Source: Ectocarpus siliculosus (lineage: Eukaryota; Sar; Phaeophyceae; Ectocarpales; Ectocarpaceae). From it: a DNA stretch of 52,472 nucleotides. Both the position numbers and the translations under genes were made by a program. The stretch's first letter is position 1. Every line of letters starts with the position of its first letter. Shown piece by piece: positions 35,340 through 46,400 of the stretch. The stretch spans positions 2,816,146-2,868,617 of the forward strand of contig FN649726.1 in the NCBI GenBank assembly GCA_000310025.1, in the 5' to 3' direction. Below the pieces are notes generated by a model. That model did no database searches. It was given only the letters and a program-made list of their open reading frames with translations, and had not been told where the DNA came from.

Positions 35340-38300
35340 TCAGTACAAGCTAGCGCGAGACTTCCTCTTCCCATGGGAAGTCGTGGAGCAGGGGGAGCAC
35401 CGGATGCGTTGAAACTCCACGACGTCGGCGTCCGCGTCCTCCTCACCCCCGCGCACTCCGCACGATCGGTGGAGGTCCCCGTCGCACAGGTTGCACGCGA
35501 CCATCGCGATGTTGCCGGCCTTGGTGCACCCTGGCTCCACACACTTGGGGCAGACAATGAGCTGCAGGTCCTCCGATGCCGACGACGTGTCCGCCGCAGT
35601 ACGGCCGATGCGGTCCCACTGACGACGAGCGGGAGGCGGCGGCGGGGCGGCGGCGACGTCGGAGTCGGAGCCGGCGGCGGAGTCTGCGTCCACGGGGAAG
35701 TTGACGACCCCTGCCGGGGCGCGATGAGACTCCGCAATGTCGCGCATGATGCGCTCGCGGGCGATGTCCATGGCTCCCTCCAGCTCCAGGCGGTCGTGGG
35801 AGCACACCTTCGCCTGGTCGACCGTCATCTCGGAGAACTCGCGGTCCTGGTAGTCCCACTTCTCGAAGGACCGCTCACGCGCCCGCCCTGCCCGCCGGAG
35901 AAGAAGAGCAAGTAGGCGTCCTTGCGCGTAAAGAGCGATGGGGACATCAGCGCCGTGAAGTAGGCATCGGCGCGCGCGGCCTCCATAGCGAATGCGCTGG
36001 TCGGGCAGATCCACGTGTGGCTGGGCATCCCCTCCCCGTCGTTGATGTACCACGAGATCAGCTGCACCGGTGAGACGGAGATCCCGCGCAAGTGCTCCTG
36101 CTTGAAGCGCCGAAGGACACCCCAGAAGTTCTTCTTCCCGATCTCGGTTCGAAGCTCGGAGACGACGGATCGCTGGAGGGTGCGGTACTCGGTGAGGGCG
36201 ATATTGACCTCGGTCCGCGACACGCCCTTGGTGACCGTCTTGAAGTGTGATCGTCCTTCGTCCTTCGAGCAGTCCCCGACCATCCCTTCAACGAATAAAG
36301 ACATACGAATTGTGGGAGGGGAAACGCAAGGGAAGAAAAGAGAAGGATTAGCCACCGGCAAGATGAAATAATGTAACCGTCGAAGCAACAAAACGCAACC
36401 AGAAAAAAGTCCAGGAAGGAAAGGACGAAACGTACATGGGGTATGATAGAATAAGAAAATGTCGAGGGGGTACGCATGTGGAGAACATAAACAAAAAAAT
36501 GGAGAGGGTATGCAAGAGGAAAAGAGAGAAAGACGAGCAACAGGCAAGACGAAACCTATCTGTGGAAGCAGTAAAGGGCAAAGAACCAAAAACAAACGCT
36601 GACGAGAGAAGGAAGAAGCGTACTTGGGCGATGAACGCAAGGAACAGTAGGCAACAGAGACGGATGGGTAGACTTTATTCACAGATACAGGGCACCGAAA
36701 CACACCGTCGGAAAGCAGGGCCACGGACGACAGACAACACATCAAACAACGAACATAAAGGAGCTACAGAAGACGTGTCTCCACTTGAAAATGAGATGCC
36801 TAAAAATACAGACGGACATTAAAGCTCTACAGAAGTCTCGAAGAGAAGAACTCACCGCTGAATGTCTGTTGCTTGATGAGGCGCTTGATGGTGATCTTCA
36901 CCTTGTCCGCCGCAGTCCACCCGCAGTCCACCCGAAGCTTCCTCCTCAAGGCCGCCTCCTCCTTCTTGCTGTCACCGAAGTCCTTCTTCAGGGCCAGGGT
37001 CCAGATGCCCTGGAGGTGTAGGTTTCCGTTCATGTCTCCGCGCTCCATGCTGGTGACGCCACGAACTGCACGCTTCGTCATCCATGCGCAGCCTTCGTTG
37101 AAGAGGCTCTCCTTGATGTTGGCGCCACTGCGGTTGCCGATGGTCACGGAGAAGTCGTGTGGAGCGCCGACGCCGCTGTCGATGATGTCATCGGCGATGT
37201 CCCCTGTGGTCGGACAGATCCAAGAGGGCTGGCTCCCTGGAAGCAGGAGGACTCTTGCGAGGGCGACCAGGACGGCGAGCCGATGTCGCAATCGCAGAAG
37301 GAGTGACGGGGGCCGCTGGTGCAGACGTAGACGGTGCTGTCGTTGAAGGAGGAGATGCCGACCAAGGTCGTGGAGAAGAGGGCGTCGAAGGCTGAGAAGC
37401 TGCTCCACCCGCTGCCCCGCCCCCGCCGTCGGGCGGGGCAGCGGGACGACCGGTGTCCTTGCGGGGACGACCTGTGTCCTTGCGGGGACGACCTGTGTCC
37501 TTGCGGGGACGACCTGTGTCCTTGCGGGGACGACCCGGACCGCGACGCGAGGAGATCTCCGAAGCAGGAGAGGGAGGGGCGGAAGCGGCATCCTTGCGGG
37601 GGCGTCCAGGGCGACGGCGATGGACGTCTCCGGCTGCGGCTCCGGCACGGCTGGCGGCGGCCTGGGCTCCAACAGACCGACCCCGCGGGCGCCCGACAGG
37701 ACGACGAGGCGAGGTAGTGGCGGGAGGACGGGTAGAAGAAGGGGAAGAGGGAGCGGCGATAGCCTCGCTGGAGTCGTCCGCCGTGGGAGGACGGCGAGGC
37801 CGGGTGTCATGTCCTGTCGTGGGAAAGGAAGTGGCGGGGACAGAGCATAAAGTAGCGAGGAAAGAATAAGATGATATGGCATACAAATACAAACGCTGTG
37901 CAATAGCAATATTTGTTGAGGCAGCGAGAGTAAGGCGGGACGATGACAAAATACCTATCCCAACAAGAAAAAACTATAACGACCACCCAAGTACTCAACA
38001 CTTGAACACATAACGCATTGGGGACTGGACGCAAGACACCAATGATGGTAAAAGCAGACCAAAGACAAGAACAGTGAGCAGGAAGAAGAGCAACCAACCA
38101 AAGGAAGTGCGTCAAGGACGACGAAGTGCTGCAGTTGTCTGGAGGAAGCAAAAAAGAGGAAGATGATACATTGAGCCATACAGACAGACACAAAACCGAA
38201 CTCGATAACAGGCAATAACCTCGCCTAAAGCAGTGAACGCACCTGAGTTGCTCCTGGACCTGGACCTGGTGACGACGGCGTCACCAGGATCTATTCCAGG

Positions 38301-38533
38301 TGCTTGCGGAGAAGAGAGGGGTCGACCACGACCCGCCCCCCGCGCGATCGCCCCCCGAGCGGGCGTAGAAGAAGCACTCGTAGCCGGGTCATGAACGGTA
38401 GACGAAGGCTCGTCCAGGGCCGAAGTCGACGCGGTGAAGACGTCGGAACTGCGCACGGCCACGTCTGACGTCGTCGGGACTGGGGCCGCAGCCGCAGCAC
38501 CTGCGGAAGAGGCTGCGGCCTCTTCAGCGCAGC
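35340..38533 (-). pseudogene. HUH/Rep-like endonuclease with AT-hooks and PHD finger, Replitron-like transposon gene (damaged)
   Basis: Exons: 38533-38243 (Ala/Ser/Thr-rich), 37813 to about 37240 (AT-hooks), about 37236-36856, and 36285-35340. The third exon has PHDFSVTIG, then MNGNLHLQGIW (Rep motif II, HLQG, near 37007-37018). The phase-1 junction joins QTFSG to MVGDCSKDEGRSHF, the place of Rep motif III (YxxK). Here the residue expected to be the nicking Tyr is Asp (codon 36272-36274). A PHD finger follows: CPKC, VACNLCDGDLHRSC, CSPC. AT-hooks: GRPRKDT repeated four times, RRPGRPRKSP and others. Two frame breaks, near 37240 (AT-hook frame to WICPTTGD) and near 35885-35912 (DAYLLFF to RSFEKWDY), plus the missing Tyr suggest a dead copy. 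Rep-type HUH transposons of eukaryotes other than Helitrons (Replitrons) are the best match that I know. Assignment rests on motifs only. Confidence 0.5.
37453..37545 (-). repeat. 21-bp tandem array encoding four identical AT-hook units
   Basis: Four near-perfect copies of a 21-bp unit (plus strand TGTCCTTGCGGGGACGACC followed by two bases) encode GRPRKDT each time. Identity at the DNA level points to recent expansion. Confidence 0.9.
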
Positions 38534-38805
38534 CTAAACGAAAAAAACGAAAGAAGAGGCGAAGGGTATGAGTATCAGTTGAGAAGAAAGAAGAGGAGAT
38601 ACTTCGAAGTATTGTTGCGTAAATGAGTTAATTGTATTTCGCACAAGGTGAACAACAAGAAGACTAAGTTAAATGTACAGGCGGCGCAAAAGCACAAGAA
38701 AGGGAGACACAGGGGAACAAAAACCAGGAGGGGGAGGGAAAAGGCTATCTACAGCACCCAACGACAGACGGTAAGAAGGAACAGGCAAAAACAACGAACC
38801 AACTC

Positions 38806-39081
38806 GCGCACGTACTATGTTGACGACCGCCGAAACTAAAAGAAAGCAAAGGGAAAGAAGTTTCGAACACGGCAAGCATTACCTGCGCTTCTTTGCGGGA
38901 AGAGCGGGAAGAGCGGACGCATCGTTGCTGCAGCTTTCCTGGGAGCTGACGACCGGCACTCCGCATTCAGCCCCGCTGCCTCCGGTCTTGGAGTTGTCGG
39001 CGTTGGAGTCCTCGTCCGAACTGCTGTCGTCGCTGCTGTCGTCGATGCTGTCATCAAGAAACAGCAGTACCGCGGTTTCTT
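38806..39081 (-). repeat. Inverted duplicated block B, right copy
   Basis: 276 bp matching 32630-32905 in reverse. The minus-strand reading here that ends RSA|G at the donor CGCAG|gtaatg is in the correct phase to join exon 38533-38243, so block B may be the 5' exon of the Rep-like gene. The plus strand also has a good frame (see 39062-39289), so this is unresolved. Confidence 0.85.
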
Positions 39082-39289
39082 CCTGCCGGCTGGGGTCCCC
39101 AAGGTCGCCTCTATTCCTGCCAAGGTGTGGATCATCAAACGCTCGGACGACTCCGCGATTCGGGCCGTCGCACAACAACTCAGGAAGGACCTGAAACGGT
39201 TGTGCGCAGCAGCAGCACGCGAGGCAGGCACGATAACTCGACCACGCATGCTACAACAGAACTGTCGATTGCCTATAAAGACATACTGA
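39062..39289 (+). pseudogene. C-terminal exon fragment of an unrecognised gene
   Basis: The plus strand reads QYRGFFLPAGVPKVASIPAK, then WIIKRSDDSAIRAVAQQL, LKRLCAAAAREAGTITRP and ends NCRLPIKTY before TGA at 39287-39289. Its composition is strongly protein-like, unlike random ORFs in the window. No upstream partner exon was found, and the Rep-like gene runs on the other strand. The left inverted copy keeps only the last ~30 codons on the minus strand (stop 32058-32056). Probably a captured or duplicated gene end. Confidence 0.5.
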
Positions 39290-39616
39290 AGGAATAGTGA
39301 CGAAACGGTAGTCACACTTATGACAGCCCGTGGACGGTGGAGGGGGGCAGCTCTCGCAACTAAATTCGAAGGTAGCCGGAAGCGGGATACATAATTCAGG
39401 CCTGAACGGTCCAGGATGGCAGTCGTGAGACTGCAGGACGTCTCCAGCGCTTTCAAACAGATTGGTAACCTCCTTCATGCATGCCGACGGACCGAGTAGG
39501 TCGACACGCGGGAGGTCGGGCGGCAGGACACATGGTATCTTATCTCCACACAGGAAAAAATAAATAAATAATTACTCTGAAACCAAGAGAAGCAATTTTT
39601 TTGTAGGGAGACGAAA
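39196..39616 (+). repeat. Inverted duplicated block A, right copy
   Basis: Counterpart of 31725-32149. It ends in AAATAATTACTCTGAAACCA and AGCAATTTTTTTGTAGGGAG, after which the two sides are unrelated. Confidence 0.9.
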
Positions 39617-42178
39617 TAAACAACGATTAATTAATCAATCAATCGCGTTCGTTCGTTCGTCGTGTGTGTGTTGTTTGTTGTTGTTGTTGTGTGGTGGTAA
39701 ACATTGCATTAATATGATAATAGCAATAACAGCAGAGGATGGATGTGGATAGGTATGTATGTATAGTACGTATTATCCGTCACACACAGCAGCAGCAGCA
39801 GCAGCAGTCAGTCTTCTTCTCGTCATGATGATTGATTGACTGCTTGCTTGCATGATGATGATGTGCGACAGAAAGAAGGAACGGCGGCAGCAGCAGCAGC
39901 AGCAGCAGCAGTCAGTCAGTAAAAAAAATACACCTCGAGCCAGACTACAACAATATCATTGGGTCACGTAAAAAAACGATAAAATGGCGTCTCATGGGTG
40001 CCCATGAGGTACTACATAGGACCAAGAGGTGCAATGATGGGGGCCACCACATAATAATAGATAGATGGGAATAACCCTCTCTCCTCATGATGACTGGATG
40101 GAATGAGATGGGCACAAAAAAAATGAGAAAAAAGAGAGGAAAAAGGAAAAAAAGGTTGGGGGACTATTATAGGGCATTAGCCGGTGCACAGTCGAACGCA
40201 CGTCGACTTATGTGAATGTCATACGCAGGGACGGCACTCAATCTATTCCACTGGTCACGGTAATGCTCATACCGGCAAATTTTTACCCTCTAAAGCATAG
40301 ACTCCTGGTTTTTTACCATCCTCGACATACTCTCAGCGATGCTGATGCAACACCACAACCACCCACTACTCCTCCTTCCTGAGGACCTCCCCATCCGTCG
40401 CGTGCACCAATAATTCTACGCTACACGTAGAACTCACTGCACAAACAAACCTAACCGCGCAGATGATGAGCAGTTTGCATAGACTACTACGGCTGCGGTA
40501 CAGTATCTTGGTACGTAGACTATACTTTTTGGGGGGGCTGGCGCGTGCAGCACACACACGCACACCATCATGTTGCCGCTACTAACCTGCTGCTGCTACA
40601 CTGCCGTGGCACACACATACATGCCGCGGATGGATCGGTGGTTGGTTGTTGTGTTGGGTCACAGAAAAGGGAGCAGCATCCGCCATGAGTCAATCCCATC
40701 AGCAAGCAGGGACGCTCGCTCGTCGCGTGTGCTGGGTGTGGGAAGTTGATGGCGGTTGGGGCTCAAGCGATGAGTATATAGCGAACGAAGGGCAAGCTCG
40801 CGAGCAACCGCTCCGTCTGTAGCTTGCAACCTGCCCTCCTTTCGTCTACGTTCAGCATGAAACGAGGAGAGGAGGAGAATGAACCAGACATGCTACACTG
40901 CTGTAATAGCATATAATATTGGTAGGTAGGCCCATGTCTATTTATTTGCGGGGCCATTCTTACAACAGCAGCAGCAATATGCACACCGATCGGTTGTAAG
41001 TCTAGTAGAACAGCGGTGCTTCTTGCAGCAGGGATGCAAGAGGCGTTAGTTTCTTGGTTCATCTGAAGTCCCTATTCGTAGCCTGCAAACAGACACGGTG
41101 TGGTTTGTCTCACACAGACACCCACAGCACAGTGTTGTTGCCGTAGGACCGGCGGCAAAACAACAGCAACCAGCACGGACTATTGTCATTCAGAGTTCGT
41201 GATCAGCGTCGTATGCATACATGAGACAGATTGTCGCGGTGAGCGGAAGCCAAACACGAAAAACCTCCTCTTGGGGGACCGACTTTTACAGTCAACGCGT
41301 CGTCAGCACTCCTACTCCTGAGGCGGAATAACTGCGCCAACGTCAAAACCAGCAACGAACGCGAATGAATGCCGCCGCCGTCCTGAAGCTCAACAGGAGG
41401 AGCTCCGTGAGAGCAGGCCTGTCCACCTCTTGGGGCGACTCTCCGCAAGCGAACAATAACATTTCCACGATGAGGCTCAAAATCAACCGTCTTTCTTTTC
41501 GTATCTACAGCAGTACAAAGTTTTAACTTTCCTCACTCGAAAGCTGGCCCGACAAAGTGACAGCCATCATCATGACTTTGCTGCGCGAAAAAAATCAGTC
41601 TACATAAATGAGCACTGGCTGGCGCGTCAAACAAACGTGAACAGAAAGGTATGACTGCCGCCCAGGACAGACAGATGGATGGGACCGACCAACTGAAACA
41701 AAAAACACGATGTCCCTTCCCCCCGTCGGCGGCGCAACCTACGCCGCTAGTGAGTACGCCCTCCCTTCCACTCCCGGTTTTTGACCTCGCACTGCGTACA
41801 ACAACAACGGCCGCTCTCTTATTGCATACTTTGGGCGAGACAATGCTTAGCTGGTGTTGGGCAAAGTTCAACAAATACATGCCCTTGTCTGCCACACCTC
41901 TGCCTTTCTGCATCTACATGTACTACGGCTCGTGCTCCACTCCACTGGGGCCGGCCTACCATGCGTGTTTTACACAGGAGTTATGCAGTCGGCAACAGAG
42001 GGTCGTTCCAGGACCGCGACAGTTCAACAACACCGACCAACCCCCGACCGAACGCGAGTGAATAACCTGCCCTCACCTACACACAACACGCGCAAACCAG
42101 GTTGAGGTAAGGGGACGATACGACTGCTGTAGAGGCGAGGGCCCGCTGCAATCACCGCGAGCTGCCGACGTAAGTCAG
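39617..42178. other. Microsatellite-rich intergenic region
   Basis: Contains (TTCG)n at 39647-39662, TGTTG-rich tracts, (CAG)n at 39788-39808 and 39886-39911, and (ATG)n-like stretches. No exon could be supported between here and the stop of the coiled-coil gene at 42179; a 99-codon ORF at 40763-41062 (minus) has no recognisable feature. The 3' UTR of the coiled-coil gene should lie just below 42179. Confidence 0.5.
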
Positions 42179-43414
42179 TCAGTCGTAGTCGAAGTCCTCT
42201 TCCTCATCGCCGCCCCCCCCACCGGGTCCTCTCTCTTCTCTCTCCTCAGCAAAATCGAACTGTGACCTCCTAGGGTGCGCCTCGGGCCTCGGCGTGGGCG
42301 GCGCGAGGTTCCTCGCGAGCGACTTGGTCCCGATCGAGCGCCGCTTGCCCAGCGTCTGCCCGATGAGCGACTTGCGCATCCTGTCATGGCGGCGGGTGGT
42401 GCCGTCTACCGACACCCGCTGGCTACCGCCGGCGATGCCGGTGCCGTTAGGACCGCCGGCTTTCCCGAACGAGCCGCGACGGCCGCCGGAGTTGCGCGAC
42501 CGCCTTGTGTTTGGGAAGTGTACAAGTGGCACGTGCGTGTCATCGAGGGTTACAAATAATGCGGTTGAACGATACGTATTTCATGAGCGACGGCGAGAGT
42601 TGCACGCGAGAATAGGATTGAGACTCGCGAGTAGCACACGAGGACACGCAGGAATGAATGCGGCAGCAAGAGGGAACGAAAACAAACCATGTCTACATAG
42701 ACGAAACCGCAAAAACAGCAACAACGACTGCTGTCGTGCCATGATCTTGTGTCTGGCTTGTAGCGACCGGCTACGCTACTTCGTCGAAGTTGAAAGCGAG
42801 TGGGACAAAAGCAGAAGGAAGACAAGGCCGAAACACAGCAAAACAGCAGTGCAACAAGTGAACAATGTCAACACATCCCCTTCGACCGTGGGATTATCTC
42901 GAACGCGTATAGTCTTTCAGTGATTGTACATGAAAAAATTGATTACTCCAACAAAGGCAAGCGAAACTAAAACGACGAGCGCTGCCTCCGCCCAGCCACA
43001 CACACGCTAATCAACGAGCCTTGTGGATAAAAAACATGCTCGTGTGGTCCAACAACCCCGCCGGAGTAATCAACCTCTTTGGCAGAGCTCCGGGAATTCA
43101 CGTTACAGTAGGCAGGTGCCTGCCGATACACGCGTCGCGTTCGCAACCAATTGACGCCGTCCGCTGAACGTGCGCACTTGCGACACCATCACAGGGACAC
43201 CTATTCCCCCGCGCGTACCTGGCCGCTGTTCCTCGAAGCCCCGCCGACTTTCGCAGAGGCCCCAGGTCGTCGTCTCCGGCGTCCAGGTCGCTGCCAAAGA
43301 TGCTGTCCTCCTCGGAGGACGACGTCGACCCATCTTCATCGTCGTCGTCGTCGTCATCGTCATCGTCGTCGTCGTCGCTGCCTCCTACCTCCGAACCCTC
43401 CTCGGCGCTGGAGA

Positions 43415-43453
<39 letters not shown>

Positions 43454-46400
43454 CCTGGTCTTCGATCTCTCCTGAATAAAGGGAAGCGACGTTGCATGTT
43501 TTCTTGGACTCTTCACGGCAAACACGCGCGTACGATATATGGTAAGACTACATCGCGAGGCGGCTTCCCCGGCTCGGGTTCGGATTCGGGCCTCCACCGA
43601 TGAACGAACGTCCTACTACACGGGGTGGATAGAAACAAGTATACCGTGGTTTGAACGAGCGAAGCCGTGGACTGGTGGGTTCGAGTTCGGCAGGCAGAAG
43701 TGGAGTGCAGAGGGAAAGTGACAACACACTGATGTATAACGAGGGGGGGCAGGGAGGAACAATGTTGTGGTTCTAGCACATGGAGGGCCGAGGCAATATC
43801 CCCACTTCCTTCCTCTGTCTCCGTCCGTCTGCCTGCCTCTGTGCGTTGTTCCCCCCCCCCCCCTCTCTCTTACCCTCCTTCACTCCCGCAAACACCCCCG
43901 GTGCAACTCACCCATGGCTTTGCTGCCTTTGTTGCGCTTCTTGCCCTTGAGCTTCGAGTCCCCCCCCCCCTCGTCCTGCTCATCCATGGAGAACATGTCC
44001 GACTGTTGCCGTATGGGCGCGGAGCGCGAGGCTTTCTTGGCCGAATCGTTGCCGCCGCCGACGGACGACTGCTGCCTGAGAGTCGGTTGCCGCCTCCCAC
44101 CGCCCTCGCGCCTTGCAGCTGTGCGTCGTCGCCGCTACAGTAGCACGGCGAACCGAAAGCATTCCAAGTTTGATTTTCAGCAGGCGGGAGGGGCGGGGAG
44201 GAGGAGCGGGGTGTGTGCTCATGTCAACGCACACCGAGGTCGTTACACCATTGACCTCGCATCCCTACAATGTCGGGACGGAGCGATACGTATGCCGGGT
44301 TTTCGCCGGCCAATAGGCTAGCACGTTGCATAAGGATGAACCAGAAGCTGGTCACCATCCTCGCGTTTGCGGGGGGCATGAATACCATGCGTGGCCGTAC
44401 TCTGAAGACCGTAGAATCATCCTCGCGTTCCTACGAAGGCGGGATAGACGAAGTTGCGGGTCTTACCAACAAGAGGACTTTGCGTTGAGGAGTAGGGGGT
44501 AGGGGGGCACGCTTGGTGGATGATACGAAATCCGTCAGGAAAGGGGGGACCGCGCTACATGCACAATACAAGTACCAACCAAGCAGCGCTGCCGTGAAAA
44601 TAATCGTGAGTCATTTTCTTGACAGAAAATATGCAGTGTACGACGCCCAAGCAAAGGTGTATCACATCAACCCACACGCTAAAGAATGCTCTCAGTCGCC
44701 GAACATTTACTACAACATTTATTTACGAAGGCGAATAAACTAGGCGAACTGCCGCCAAACGCCCTGGATACGGCACAGCTACTTTTGTGTTTCTGACTGA
44801 GTACCAGCAATAGCCTCTCTCCGTCCGTATTGCAACCTCCCCCCCCCTTACAGTATCCCCACCTTGCTGGAGCTCTGCATGAGACTCTCCTGCCTCTTGA
44901 GCTCCTCCGCCTTCGCTTCCGCCTGCAGCTCCCGGAGGTCCCTCAGCAGCTGCACCTTCGACACGAGCGTCGCCATCATCAGCATGTCCTGATCACGAAC
45001 AGACATAAAAAAAAAGGCGGTTGGTTGTCGGCGGCGGCGGCGGCGGCAGGGCGCGGTTGGGGAGAAGGGACAACGGGAAACACTCACTACTTGCAAGCAG
45101 CCCAGGCCTGCCATGCGGTTGACCGCGACAAAGAAATCACACACAAACATCGCGGAATCGATACAGAGAAGACGGGTGGGAACAACGTCGCAGCGTTACA
45201 GGCGTCCAGCTTCCTTCCTCCCCCTCCCGTTTTCAAGGCTCGCAACAAATACTGCTACCCACCTCAGTACCCCTCGTGCCCGTCTTGTCCAGATGAAGGC
45301 GGTACTTTCCGGCCTTCCTGAACTTCTCGAGGTTTTCGATTCCGTGTAACTTGGCGTCGTCGGCCCACTCACCGAACACACAGCCGGCGATCAGGATCTT
45401 TCGGGAACCAACCGACGAACAGCAGTCAAAGAAAGCGTAGAAAACACGACACGAGAGCGTCAACGACAACGACAGAACAGCACGACATGCACACGGCGAG
45501 CGGTAGCAGCAGCAACCATCAGAAGCGCACCAATAGCACACTCTGTTCCATCCATCCATCCACCTATCCCAGCCGTCCATTCGATTGCTACCATCTTCAG
45601 CAACCTCGCGGAGCCGCCCCCCCCCCCCCGCAGTTCTCGAGAACGGCGACGGAGATCTCCCTGGGCGAGCACCAACCTTGCTGCCTGCTTCGGGGGTGCG
45701 AAACCACACGCACAGCCTCCACATGCACACAAGCAAACAAACTACCGACCAAGCCAGGCGGCCATGTGTGAGCACGAGAGCGCACCGGAAAAATCGAACC
45801 AGCTTTGCGTGAAAGAACTACACGTCGGTATATACCAGCAGGTGTCTACAGAGAAAAAGGGTTTCGTATCGCAACTCTCGCGGCTTTCGTGTCGCCTTGT
45901 CTCGTCTCGCTTGGTGCAGCCGAGAGAGCGGCCGGTAACTGCTGTAGGTACTGCTGACATGTAACGTACCTCTTCTTCCTTCTCTTCCGCCTCGTCGCAC
46001 TCGGTGCGGGCGCGGCGCTCCTCCAGCTCCACCCTGCCCGGGACAGGAAACAAGGCACGCGACTGAGCTCAACAACTGACAACATCGCCGCACAAAAAAG
46101 TGGATGTGATGGATGCGTACAGCAGTCTTTTCTTACGGTTGAATAGCGCCGGTGTTCGCGCCGGTGGGCACACAAACAAGGCTGCATGAATAGTCCAAAG
46201 TAGTGGCCAAAAACAATCCCTGACGGAAAGAAGAAGACAGCAGGCACAACAGACAACAAGGACAAACACACACCGACAGTGCATGTATACATGCTACATG
46301 CACGTGCACCGCTGATTGGAGCATGCGGTACCGGCGATGGGCGAGTAAGGCGTGATTTTCGCGTGGGTGGTCTCATCCTTTGGACTTGAAAGACCTGTGG

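Noticed and set aside
35061-35915. 284-codon ORF on the plus strand
   Set aside because: Antisense to the PHD exon of the Rep-like gene, whose zinc ligands are clear on the minus strand.
35340-38533. Integrated single-stranded DNA virus as the source of the Rep-like gene
   Set aside because: It has introns, AT-hooks and a PHD finger, no superfamily 3 helicase motif was seen, and no capsid gene is near; a transposon origin fits better.
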